64,000 bases of DNA from Cocos nucifera (taxonomy: Eukaryota; Streptophyta; Magnoliopsida; Arecales; Arecaceae), in contig QRFJ01002503.1 of assembly GCA_006176705.1 (NCBI GenBank), positions 62,001-126,000 of the forward strand. Direction: 5' to 3'. Every line of letters starts with the position of its first letter. Positions within the stretch are counted from its first letter, which is position 1. Below, one piece after another: positions 53,861-64,000 of this stretch. Made by a program: the position numbers and the translations under genes. The notes below the pieces were generated by a model. The model had not been told where the DNA came from, ran no database searches, and saw only the letters and a program-made list of their open reading frames with translations.

Positions 53861-56226
53861 TGTTATGCCCAAAATCTAGCACCTTGATTGGGTACGTGAT
53901 GGCCGCATACTTTCTAGGATAAAATCCTAAAGAATATGCAAGATCTATAAAATTTCTTATAATCTCAACATCCCATGAATATTATCAATCTCAATTTATT
54001 ATGAATAATTCCATATCAACAAATATCAAATCTTGTGCAATTTATAAGACTCGGTCATCCTACTGATATTGCCGACATTCTATCTATTCAATTCTTTTAA
54101 AATCATAATCCCAACCTTAGCCAAGTACAAGCATCCTACAATTTTGAAAAAGAAAAGAGAAAGAGAGGGTTGTGAGCTTTACAGCCCAACAAGAATCCCA
54201 TCACACATACACGAATATAATAATATAATTTAAAATAATGAATGAGCAATTATTGAGAGAAATCATAAATTATAAAATCTTGTGTTAGGTATGTATTATA
54301 ACCCAATAGTTATACAAATATATCATGAATCATGTATTATCATAAATCCATCATAGATATGATATGTATGTTCATATGATTATCATTTATGTTTTATTAA
54401 AATTTTTCAAATCAATCATCATCTTTTAGTTTGGACTAATCATGGTCATACTTTAGTCCGTGACTGGCAAAACATAAATCATGCTTCAGACCATGGTGGC
54501 AATCCATAATAACTATGTTTTAGCCTGTAGTGGTAAACCATAATAACTACACTTCAGCCTGCAGTGACAAACTAAAATATCTGTGCTTCAGTCCACAATG
54601 GCAAACCAAGATATTCACACTTCAGTCCATAGTGGCAATCGATAATAACTGCACTTACACCTGCAATGGCAAACTAGAATATCCATGCTTTAGCCCATGA
54701 TAATAAATCAGGGTGTCATGATTTAGCCCATCACTAGTAATCCAAGATATCACGATTCAGCCCGTGACTGGCAATTCACATCAAACCAAGATATTCGCAC
54801 TTTGGTCTATAGTGGCAATCGATAATAATTGCACTTACACCAATAATGGCAAACTAGAATATTCGTGCTTTGGCCCATGATCACAAATTAGGGTGTCATG
54901 ATTCAGCCTATCACTAGCAATCCAAGGTGTCACGATTCAGCCCATGACCGATAATTCACATCAAAGCTAGTCCAAATCCTCTTGCATATTCAATAGTTCT
55001 TTCATAATTTGTATTATATTTCTTGTCCAATTTTCAAACATTAGATCTTATATTTTCAACAAATTAAATAGTTAACATGTGATACATATATAATAAATAA
55101 TCAAATATTCACATAAAACCAAAATCATCATGTATGGTACAAAAATATACATATAGATAATCATATAAGGAGATTCTACCTCTATCGATCTTAGACTCAA
55201 TTACAACCATTGTTCAACTCTTCGATCCATAAATTTAAGATCAAGACATTTTTGCTTGACACCTTGTATAAATAATTATATCTCTACATAATCAAGACTA
55301 AATATAAAAATTAAATATAATTACGAATGGAGAAAATTATGAAAAAATATCTAAATATTATAGATCTAGGATCCCTCTTAGGGTCGACCAATTGACCTAG
55401 GAATCCTCTACTAGTCCATAAGATTTTAAAGAGAGACATCCAGGAAGAGAGAGACAATCTAGAGAGAAAAAAAATTAGAGAGAGAAAGTGAAGAGAGAAA
55501 ATAAGCAAAGAGAGGGAAGGGAGAGAGCGAAACTCTCTCTTATTTTTTTCTTTTTTTTCCTTTCTTTTCTTTTTTTCCCTTTTTCATTTTCTTCTTCTTC
55601 TCCCTTTTTCTTTTCTTTCTTCTTCCTCTTTTTATCGTTTCTTCTTTCTTCTTCCTTCTTCATGAAACAAGGCACCCAAACCACTCTTATTTCCCCTCTT
55701 CATTTAGCCATAGCCGTAGGACCCAGGCTAACAACTAATGGCAGCATCCAAAGCCGACTGAGATGTGACCCCGACAATAGCCACAGTCATCAGTAGTTTA
55801 GAAAACAAAAGAAGAAATCAAGAGAACAAGGAAAACCCTATTCATAAAGAAATTGATGGCTCATCGGCCAAATCCGATGATGGCGATGGATGGGAGACTA
55901 GGAAATGAAGGAGAAGGAAAGGAAAGAGGGCTACCTTTGCTCGACAATGCCAAAAAGAATGGGTTTCGATGATCCTTTCTCGATGACAACCCAGGTAAAA
56001 CTCCTAATCAATCCTACGAAAAATGTTGGGATTTCTTTAGAAATTTGGATGGAGTTCAAAGGAAGGAAAGATCTCAATTTATAGATAGATTCTAAGGCTT
56101 CAAATTCAAGTTTAATAAGCTCTAGGATTCCTAGTTTCCGATGGATTTGGGAGGGAAGAAAACTCTATTTAGGAGTCTTCTTTACCTCATACACATGCCA
56201 AGTACATGCCAAGTTAGGATATTACA
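53861..56226 (-). mobile_element. 5' LTR of copy 1 (2.37 kb)
   Basis: On - starts TGTAATATCCTAACTTGGCA at 56226 and ends GGGCATAACA at 53861. About 115 bp longer than its partner, with a 180-bp internal duplication contributing. Confidence 0.85.
54601..54962 (-). repeat. 180-bp tandem duplication inside the LTR minisatellite
   Basis: AAACCAAGATATTC.CACTT begins at 54603 and 54783. Both copies run through GCAATCGATAATAA.TGCACT, AGGGTGTCATGATT.AGCC and AATTCACATCAAA. Absent as a duplication from the partner LTR. Confidence 0.85.
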
Positions 56227-56494
56227 GCTTCAATTGTCATCGGATGGTCATCCTCTCCTTAACATTTGGTGATGTCCTTATCATTAGGCTCCTTTTAAGC
56301 TACCATGCTTATCAAGAAAATAATGGTACAGAAGATTGGGTGTCTACTCGGCCAATCATACTGGTAGTGTTCTCTGGGAACCTTTTGTTTTGTATTCTAA
56401 ATCCATGGATGTACCTATTCTCATTCAATATGGGACATCCAACTTACCAAAAGAAGGGAGTACAAAGGTTGGGCTAGAGAAGGCTCGCTTTTGG
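56227..56494. other. Spacer between the two short-interior elements
   Basis: 267 bp with a readable but unrecognised + frame (SANHTGSVLWEPFVLYS). Possibly host or older element DNA. Confidence 0.3.
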
Positions 56495-58416
56495 TGTCAC
56501 ACTTTGAACCCATCACCCAGGTTGACCATAGGACATAGCTGGATGAACCCTAGGGCAAGCTTTAGAAATTATACAAGACTTATAAAATGACTCTATCACT
56601 CGAACTCCATATTCTAACCCATCCAATGCAACACATCCCACAACTTTGTAAGGAAAGAGAGAATTAGGTTTATGAGTTTTACAATTCAGTAAGAATTTCA
56701 TTATACTTACACTAATATAATAATATAATTCAAAAATAATGAATGAGTAGTATGAAAGTGAAATCATATAAGCCACAAAATCTCGTGTTAGGCGTGCAAC
56801 ATAACTCAACAGTTATATAAATATATATCACAAATCATATATTATCACAAATCTATCATAAAAATCATAAATGGTTTCGTATGACTTATCATTTATGTTT
56901 CATTAACATATTCCAAATCATGGCTAAACCAATGGTTTTGGATTAAATATGATCACACTTCGGTCTGTAACTGGCAAACCATAAATCATGCTTCGACCCA
57001 TGGTAGCAATCCATAATATTCTTACTTTAGCCCATGGTGTCAAAGCAAGATATCCATACTTCGGCCTGTGGTGGCAGACCAGAATATACATACTTTGGCT
57101 CATGGTGGAAAATCACAGTATCATGATTCAACTCTAACTGGCAATCTAAGGTATTAGGATTCGACCTGATAATTCACATCACGGCTAATCCAAATCCTCT
57201 TATACAATCAATACATCATTCAATAATTTTGTACTATGTTTCTTACTCAATTTCAAATATTTCATATTTTATTCTTAGCAAACAAAATAGTCAACACATA
57301 ATAAAATATAATAAGAAATCATATATTCATGTGAAAATAGAAATCATCATGTATAATACAAAAGAATCATATATACGGGTGATCATGTAAAGGGACCATT
57401 ATCTCTACTGGTCTAAGACTCAAGTACAACTATCGATTAATCCCTCGATCTACGAACTCGAGATCAAAATATTCTACTCAATACCTTCTTATTGATAGTT
57501 GCTTTTCTACATAATTAGGGTTAAATATACAAACCATATGTGATTAAGGATAGAAAAATATCTGAATATTATAGGTCCAGGACCCCTCCTAGGGTCAACC
57601 AATTGATCTAGATTTATCTAAAAATCTAAACTCTCTACTAGTCCATATGATTTTCAAAGAGAGAAAGAAAGAGACTAGAGACAGGCATAGTACAATAAAG
57701 AGAAAGAAAGAGAAGAAATTATCTTCTTTTTCCTTTTCCCTTTTTTTTTTCTTTTTTCTTTTTCTTTTTCTCCTCTCTCACTTTTTTTTTCTCATTTTCT
57801 TCTTTCTTCTTTATAGGAAAATAGGGGAATGGGTTCTTAAGCTAGCCACCATCCATGGCAGCTCCTCCGGCGACATCCCATGTTGGCTACGGACCTTATT
57901 GGCTTCAACCCTCGACAACTGGAGCATGGTTGGCAACAGTAGCCGGTCTAATGGAAGCAAAGAAGAAGAAAGAAAAATAAGAGAGGCTCGGTCTCCTATG
58001 AAATCCAATAGCCAGCAGCTTAATCCAGCTGTCAAAGACTTTCTAGAGTTTGGAAAGAAAAGGTAAAGAAGGGTAGGGGGTCAATCCGTCAACTCCCATT
58101 ATGAATCAGCAGTAACTTGCTAGAAACACTCAATGAAGAACCTAGTAAATCCCTTGATTTCACTGGCAATTTGACTAAGGATTTGGGCAATGTATGGAGG
58201 AAGATGGTAGGATGATTTATAGATGGAAATCCTAGGGTCCTCGTTGGAGTTTGATCCACCCTGAGATCCTTTTCTTGATTAGATTTGAAGAGAAAATGGA
58301 CTCCATCAGGAGTCCTCTTCTGCCTCACGTGCTCAACACATGAGGTACAATTTTTTTCTTTTTTTGTGTCTACTTTAATATTCATGCAAAAAAAAACTAA
58401 TGGATCAAGCCTTTAC
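56495..58416 (-). mobile_element. 3' LTR of copy 2 (1.92 kb)
   Basis: On - starts TGTAAAGGCTTGATCC at 58416 after a polypurine box (GAAATTATTCCAAGGGAGAG). A 139-residue + frame at 57647 is LTR sequence with a pyrimidine patch, not a gene. Confidence 0.82.
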
Positions 58417-58455
58417 ATTCTCTCCCTTGGAATAATTTCATCCTCAAAATTAGTA
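58417..58455 (-). other. Polypurine box of copy 2
   Basis: On - TTTTGAGGATGAAATTATTC then CAAGGGAGAGAATG, the gypsy-type end of the internal region. Confidence 0.75.
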
Positions 58456-58477
58456 TATCATAAACTTGAAATCTTAA

Positions 58478-60221
58478 GGTTGCATTTGGTAGCCAGTAAT
58501 TTATCTAGATTGCTGATAATTTGAAAGGATCCTACCAAATTATCATATTTGGTATACTTTTTAAGTTGGTAATCCATATTGTCAGGTAATCAAGATTACC
58601 TCTCATAGATAATCTGCATTTTCAAGAGGAGGGGTGGCTATCCAGATTATCAAATATTTAGTAATCTGACAATGACATATTTGGATGAAACTATCCTCAT
58701 CAAAAAATAAAATATAAAATCATATTATGTTATATTATAATATAATATAATATAATATAATAGTATAATAATATATTAAAATATATATTATAAATATAAA
58801 TATATATTAGCATATAATATATTATATAATATATATTATAATATATAAAATATAATATATATTTATATTATAAATATAATATAATAATAATATTATAATA
58901 ATAGCATAATAATATTATATAATATAATAATATGTTATATTATATAATATATTATAATAATATAATATTATGTAATATAATTCAATATTATATATAATAA
59001 TATATGGTAATATATATAATAAATATAATATATATAATATAATAAATATATTATGATATAATATATATATATAAATCATATGATATATATATTTATATTA
59101 TAAATAATATATATAATATATATAATATTATTATAATAGTATAATAATATAAAATTATTTAATATAATATTATATTATAATAACATAATATAATATAATA
59201 TAATATTATAATATATATAATAATATATATTATAAAATATAAATATATGTTAGAATATAATATATTATATATAATACATATTATCATATAATATAACATA
59301 TATATATCTATATTATCAATATAATATATATAAAATAATAATAATAATTATATATGTTATATTTTAAATATTATTATAATATAATATAATATAATATAAT
59401 ATAATATAATATATTATATAAATATTATTTTAAAATAAAATATTATAATCTAATAAAAGATGGTAATATAATAACATATTATAATAATAATAATTATATA
59501 ATATAATATAATATTATAATAATATATTATAATATAATATTATAATAATATATTATAACATATATTATAAATACAAATTTATAATAGAATATAATATATT
59601 CAATATAATATATATTATAACATATAATCTATAATATAAATTTATATTATAAAAATATTACATATAATATCATATAATTATATATTAATAATATAATAAG
59701 ATTATATAACATTATATTATGTTATATTTTAATAATATTATAACATGATATTATATTATATTATGATAATATAATAATAATAATATATTATAAAAATATT
59801 ATAATATAATAATATATGTTAACATAATAAGAATATAATATAATAATATTATAATAATATAATATTAGATAATATTATATTATAATAAAATATTATAATA
59901 TATATTATAAAAATAATTATATATGAAAATATAATATATTATATATAATATATTATAATATATAATATATGTATATATTTATTTATAATATATATTTATG
60001 ATATCTATTTATATTTTGTGCATGGGATGTGGTTTTAAAAAATTTGATTTGAGAGTATTTTAAAAATTTTATGTTATATTATTAGTAATTTGATTGTCAT
60101 ACCAAACATGTCAATCAAGATTTTTAATAATTTTACTTCAACATTACCTATGTATACTAAATACAGTAACCAACATTACTAGCAATCTATCCAGTTTATC
60201 ACTGCCGCACCAAATGCAACC
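58478..60221. mobile_element. PIF/Harbinger (Tourist-like) element with a huge TA-rich core
   Basis: Ends GGTTGCATTTGGTAGC and, inverted, GGTTGCATTTGGTGCGG; further inside ATTGCT..TAAT also match. TAA flanks both sides (58475-58477 and 60222-60224), the 3-bp duplication of this superfamily. GC-normal shoulders of ~240 and ~220 bp enclose about 1.28 kb of TA-rich simple sequence. No transposase. Inserted in the interior of the short-interior element. Confidence 0.85.
58715..59995. repeat. TA-rich simple sequence, ~1.28 kb
   Basis: Almost only A and T, built of TATAATATAATA, ATAATATTATAAT and ATATATTATA words with rare G or C. Self-complementary at many points. Long ORFs are absent. Confidence 0.92.
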
Positions 60222-60575
60222 TAAGGATTTATCTTATTCTTGAGATCCTAAATAGCCTTCTTCACTGGAAAACAAAATTCAAGTCCTCTATCATAGCACC
60301 CTATGCATTAGAGCTAATATTTTTGAACCAAATTTAAATAACTTAAGCCACCATACTTTCACTGTGTACTCTGATTCAAACCCACTAAAATTATCTAGGT
60401 TCACTAAATAACTTTTGACCAAGAGATGACTCTGTACTAGAAATTGAGAAGATCAAAATGATTCAAGATTGGATCAAACCTAACTAAGCATATCTTAAGA
60501 TAAAAGATTCAACCTTCTATTACTCAACCCTAACTAATCATTTCTCTTTATGGTCCCTAGCGATCTTAAACCTAT

Positions 60576-60587
60576 GCTCTGATACCA
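60576..60587 (-). other. Primer-binding site of copy 2
   Basis: On - TGGTATCAGAGC, a perfect initiator-Met tRNA type site, about 4 bases inside the LTR edge. Confidence 0.85.
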
Positions 60588-60591
60588 CTTC

Positions 60592-61863
60592 TATCATGTC
60601 CTGAACTTATTACCTAGGTTGACCGCATGACATGGCTGCATGAATCCTAGAGTAAGCTCTAGAGATCATGCAATGCCTTTAAAATGACTCTATCCTTAAA
60701 ACTCTACGCTTAAACCCATCCAATGTTATGCATCCTACAACTCCATAAGGAAAGAGACAATTGGTGTTTGTGAGGTTTATAGCCCTCCGTAAGAATCCTA
60801 TCAGACTTACACCATTATAATGATATGATTCAAAAATAATGAATGAGCAGTCTAAAAGAAAAATCATAAGCTACAAAATCTCGTGTCAAGCTTACAACAT
60901 AACTCAATAGTTATATAAATATATATCATAAATTATGTATTATCATAAATATCACCAATAGTTTTATATGACTTATCATTTATGTTTCAGTAACACATTC
61001 CAAATCAATAGTTATCTTTTGGCTTGAACTAAATATGGTCATGCTTTGGCACACGACTGGCAAATCATAAACCATAGTTTGGTTCATGATGGTAATTCAT
61101 AATATCCATGCTTTGGCCTATGGTGGAAAATCAAGACATCCATACTTTGGCCTATGGTGGCAAGTCAGAATATCCATGCTTTGACCTATGGTAGCAAATC
61201 AGGTTGTCATGATTCAACCCATGACTAACAATCCTAGGTATCATGATTCAGTCTATGACTGACAATCCACATTATGGCTAGTCCAAATTTTCTTACACAA
61301 CCAATACATTATTCATTAATTTCGTATTACATTTCTTACTCAATTTTAAATTTTCCATATTTTATTCTCAGCAACCAAAATAGTCAACATATGATACAAA
61401 TATAATAAGGAATCATTTATATTCAATGTGAAATCAGAAATCATCATGCATAGTATAAAAAAGTCATATATGCAGATGATCATGTAAAGGGATCCTTACC
61501 TCTATTGGTCTCAGATTCAAGTATAGCTATTAATCAATTTCTCAGTCTACGAATTCAAGATTAAGATGTTTTGATCAACATCTTCTTTTTGATAATTGCT
61601 CTTCTATATAATTAGGGTTAAACATAAAAATCATATACAATTAATGATGAAAAATATCTGAATATTATAAATTTAGGACCCCTCCTAGGGTTAACCAATA
61701 TTTGACCTGAGTTTACCTAAACATCCGAACCCTCTACTAGTCCATATGATTTCTAGAGAGAGAAAGAAAGAGACTAGATAGAGAAAGAGTGCAGTAGAGA
61801 GAAAGAAAGAAATTATCTTTTTATTTTTCTTCTCTAGTTTTTCTTTTCTTTTTTTCTTCTTTT

Positions 61864-61904
<41 letters not shown>

Positions 61905-61960
61905 ATTTTCTTCTTTCTTCTTTGTGGGAAAATAGGGGAATGGGTTCTTAAGCCAACCAC
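60592..61960 (-). mobile_element. 5' LTR of copy 2, truncated at its outer end
   Basis: Matches 56495-57848; homology stops after GGGTTCTTAAGCCAACCAC at 61960, where different DNA begins. About 550 bp of the LTR, including its promoter end, is missing. Confidence 0.8.
61868..61897. repeat. (CT)n microsatellite
   Basis: About 15 CT units within the pyrimidine patch of the LTR; the - strand frame of E-R repeats here is an artefact. Confidence 0.92.
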
Positions 61961-64000
61961 TAATAAGGGCACGATGTTGTTGTTAAGACACCGTATTTAT
62001 TAGTTTAATTTTAACTTCTTAAAAAAATTAAAAATAGATAGAAAGCAGTGAGTCGGGTTGAATCTATAGAGAAGGCAGTATTTTAGTTTTAAAATTTTTA
62101 ATTTTTAGAAAAAAAAAATTGAAAAAAAAATTTAAAAGTAAAAAAATAGAATTATAAATAAAAAAAATTAAATGATGTAAAAAATTAAACTTGGTACTAA
62201 GATCTACTAGTTAGATCTTAGCATCTACTTGCATAAAAATAAAGAGAATTAAAATAAAGAATGAAAATTTATAATTTATAATTAAAAATAAAATGCTAAA
62301 ATTTAAATAGCTAAAAATTAAAAATTATATTAATTAAAAGTTTAAAATTTAAATACATAAAATTTAAAAAGAAAATAAAATAAAAAATAAAACTTAAAAG
62401 CAAGCTGATCTTTGATCTTGGATCGGTGTTGGCATGAAGATGACGTAGGAGATAGCTCTTCTTCGCAGCACCCATTGCCTTGAAGCAACTTCTAAACCAA
62501 GCATGGCTTCCACCCTGGATGATAGCTTTTTCTTGATCGAAGATGGATTGATTTGAAGGCCTGAAATCTTATTTATAGGTGTTGGAGGGCTAGAGATCTT
62601 TGCCGCAAGTAATATGGGACTAAGGTAGACTTTGATTGGCAAAAATGAAAGAAATTTGAGTAAAAATTAGATTAAAACAGCATCTGGATCGCTTCTATTG
62701 AGTTTCCTATATTTTGACCGTTGGATCATGATCAAAGAGCTCAAAAATTACTTAAAAACCTATTTCATACTCCCAGATCAAGTTGGAATTAATATAGGCC
62801 ATTGGATGGAGTTTGATGGAGCATTTTTGGCCGTCAGATCATGTTCTAGGTGTTTGATTACCGTCGAAAGCTTTATCGACCGTCAGATTAGCTTTAGGAT
62901 CGTGCGTGGCCATCGGATGCATAGATGGAGCAGTCTAAAATCAAATCAAAACCATAGAATATAGCGACCGTTGGATTTCAACTACAAGAGAGCACAATCG
63001 TTGGATCATACATTACTGTGCTCATGGACTATGCTGAACAGGGTATACTTTAGACCATAATAAATCAACACGTGACATTCATGGAAATGACCAAATTGCC
63101 CTTGCTTAAAGGTTTAGGGTGAGCCACAATGAATTTGATGTCAGGGTGATGTCAATGGCTTTGGATCGACTTGGGCGCGCAGGCTGGCTTACGGTGCACG
63201 GGCTGGGTGGCTGGGTTGGCTTAGCTGGGCATATTTGGATGTGTCGACTGAAGAATGCGCATCGATTGAGCTACGGAGCCGACTGAGCCGTTCATTAATT
63301 ATTTTTTTATCTTTAAAAATTCATATTTAGTTCATTTTAGCTCCATTGTGTTTCAAACTTATTTTGTTATGACTAAAAAATGAGCTCTTTCCATTGATAA
63401 ATATATTTTTTAAAATAATAAATAAAAATATTTAATTTTTAAAAATAAATATAAATTAATTAATACTTTAATATTTTTTTTGATGTATTTATGGTACTTA
63501 TCATACTTTCCAACTTAAGCTTTGCTCATTCTCGAGTAAAGAAAAAAATTAGTTTTAGATATATTTTAACTTTAGAGTTTTAAATTTTATTTAAGTAGTT
63601 TTCAAAATAGTCATTGATATTCAGTAGAGCATAAATGAGGTATGTCATTGGAGTATTAATACTTACCAATATAAAAATTAATTTTTTTAATTTTTTCTAA
63701 ATTGATCTATCCTTATCTCTGAATTTTCTAAACTTTCATATGGGCAAGTGTATTGCTACTTTCACCCTTCATTTTTTTTATGTATATTGCCAACTTTTTG
63801 ATGCAAATATCATTATTTACTTAGGCAACAAGATCTGATTACTCAATAAAAAATCAATGTATATTTATTTATTTATTTTAACATTGTACCACTATTGAAT
63901 GTCTTAATTTTTTAAGTTTTCTATTTGATCCATGTAGCGAGTCGTGGGTTAATGACTCTCAAATCAATTGGCTTTAAGATACTAGATATAAAATAATCCT
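61961..64000. other. Unassigned repeat-like DNA to the window edge
   Basis: AT-rich (61.97-62.4 kb), then mixed DNA with an 82-residue - frame (62394-62642) of no known family. A motif cluster lies at 62.7-63.0 kb, a short GC-rich patch (GGGCGCGCAGGCTGG) near 63171, and AT-rich DNA follows. TTGCTCATTCTCGAGTAAAG at about 63522 resembles a phrase common in non-coding parts of plant gypsy elements. No ends found. Confidence 0.35.
62715..63008 (+). repeat. Cluster of seven CCGTTGGATC-type motifs
   Basis: GACCGTTGGATC, GGCCATTGGATG, GGCCGTCAGATC, GACCGTCAGATT, GGCCATCGGATG, GACCGTTGGATT and CAATCGTTGGATC occur near 62716, 62797, 62830, 62878, 62907, 62965 and 62997. All face the same way. Confidence 0.75.

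Larger units (their letters stand above)
51140..56226 (-). mobile_element. Short-interior gypsy-derived LTR element, copy 1
   Basis: Two long direct repeats, 51140-53390 and 53861-56226, enclose only 470 bp. On - the interior starts with a primer-site remnant (ATGCTATTAGAGCTT, 53860-53846) and ends with a GATGAAATTATTTTAAGAAGA-type polypurine box (53420-53391). It encodes nothing. The box and the LTR 3' end (GGCCATCACGTACCC-like) tie it to the gypsy group of 41.2 kb. Flanks GATTT and GCTTC do not match as a target duplication. Confidence 0.82.
56495..61960 (-). mobile_element. Short-interior gypsy-derived LTR element, copy 2, 5' LTR truncated
   Basis: LTRs at 56495-58416 and 60592-61960 (- strand; the right one is the 5' LTR and stops short). 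Both share GGTTGACC.CA.GACATGGCTG, the minisatellite, and AAAATAGGGGAATGGGTTCT. The interior, once the Harbinger-like insertion is removed, is about 430 bp and resembles that of copy 1. An intact primer site is at 60576-60587. Confidence 0.82.

Noticed and set aside
57647..58066. 139-codon + strand frame
   Set aside because: Lies in a gypsy LTR and passes a poly-F stretch from a pyrimidine tract.

Overview
This window reads as nuclear DNA of a flowering plant, most likely a monocot and plausibly a palm (that last step is inference from overall resemblance, not from a search). It is AT-rich and almost entirely transposable-element DNA. The only recognisable host gene is a broken cysteine-rich receptor-like kinase (CRK) at about 31.7-36.2 kb. 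Two weak F-box/FBD remnants and one GC-rich exon-like block lie further right. Nearly every long reading frame elsewhere is a decayed transposon gene or a by-product of a repeat.

Layout. 0-7.8 kb: a Ty1/copia element on + with long LTRs and a riddled gag-pol (its 5' LTR is cut by the window edge). 8.7-9.1 kb: a TRIM-like fragment. 9.3-10.1 kb: a fold-back MITE in a (TA)n tract. 10.2-12.8 kb: a 5'-truncated LINE on -, split by a small TRIM with a clean ACTCT target duplication. 13.6-14.8 kb: a long-TIR non-autonomous DNA transposon with a purine-rich interior. 15.6-31.2 kb: a nest of four elements. The outer one is a Tat-type Ty3/gypsy element on - (gag, integrase end, 60-62 bp minisatellite, and an antisense ORF on +). 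It holds a copia-type solo LTR (27.0-29.5 kb) and a + strand gypsy with gag and protease only (17.4-26.6 kb). That gypsy is itself split by a - strand gag-only LTR element (19.9-25.8 kb) with a perfect GATAG target duplication and a large minisatellite.

31.2-41.2 kb: the CRK pseudogene, FBD remnants and dispersed repeats. 41.2-50.2 kb: a gypsy element on + whose 3' LTR carries a 2.8 kb CACTA insertion (AGA duplication) with a long inverted repeat. 51.1-62.0 kb: two - strand LTR elements of one family with LTRs of about 2 kb and internal regions of only about 0.45 kb. One of these internal regions is split by a PIF/Harbinger-like element (TAA duplication) stuffed with about 1.3 kb of TA-rich simple sequence. 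62-64 kb: unassigned repeat-like DNA with a cluster of CCGTTGGATC-type motifs.

The genes do not form a pathway. The story is element turnover: repeated loss of pol from LTR elements, nesting whose order can be read, and tandem repeats growing inside transposons. No CRISPR array, rRNA gene, convincing tRNA gene or new biochemical system was seen.
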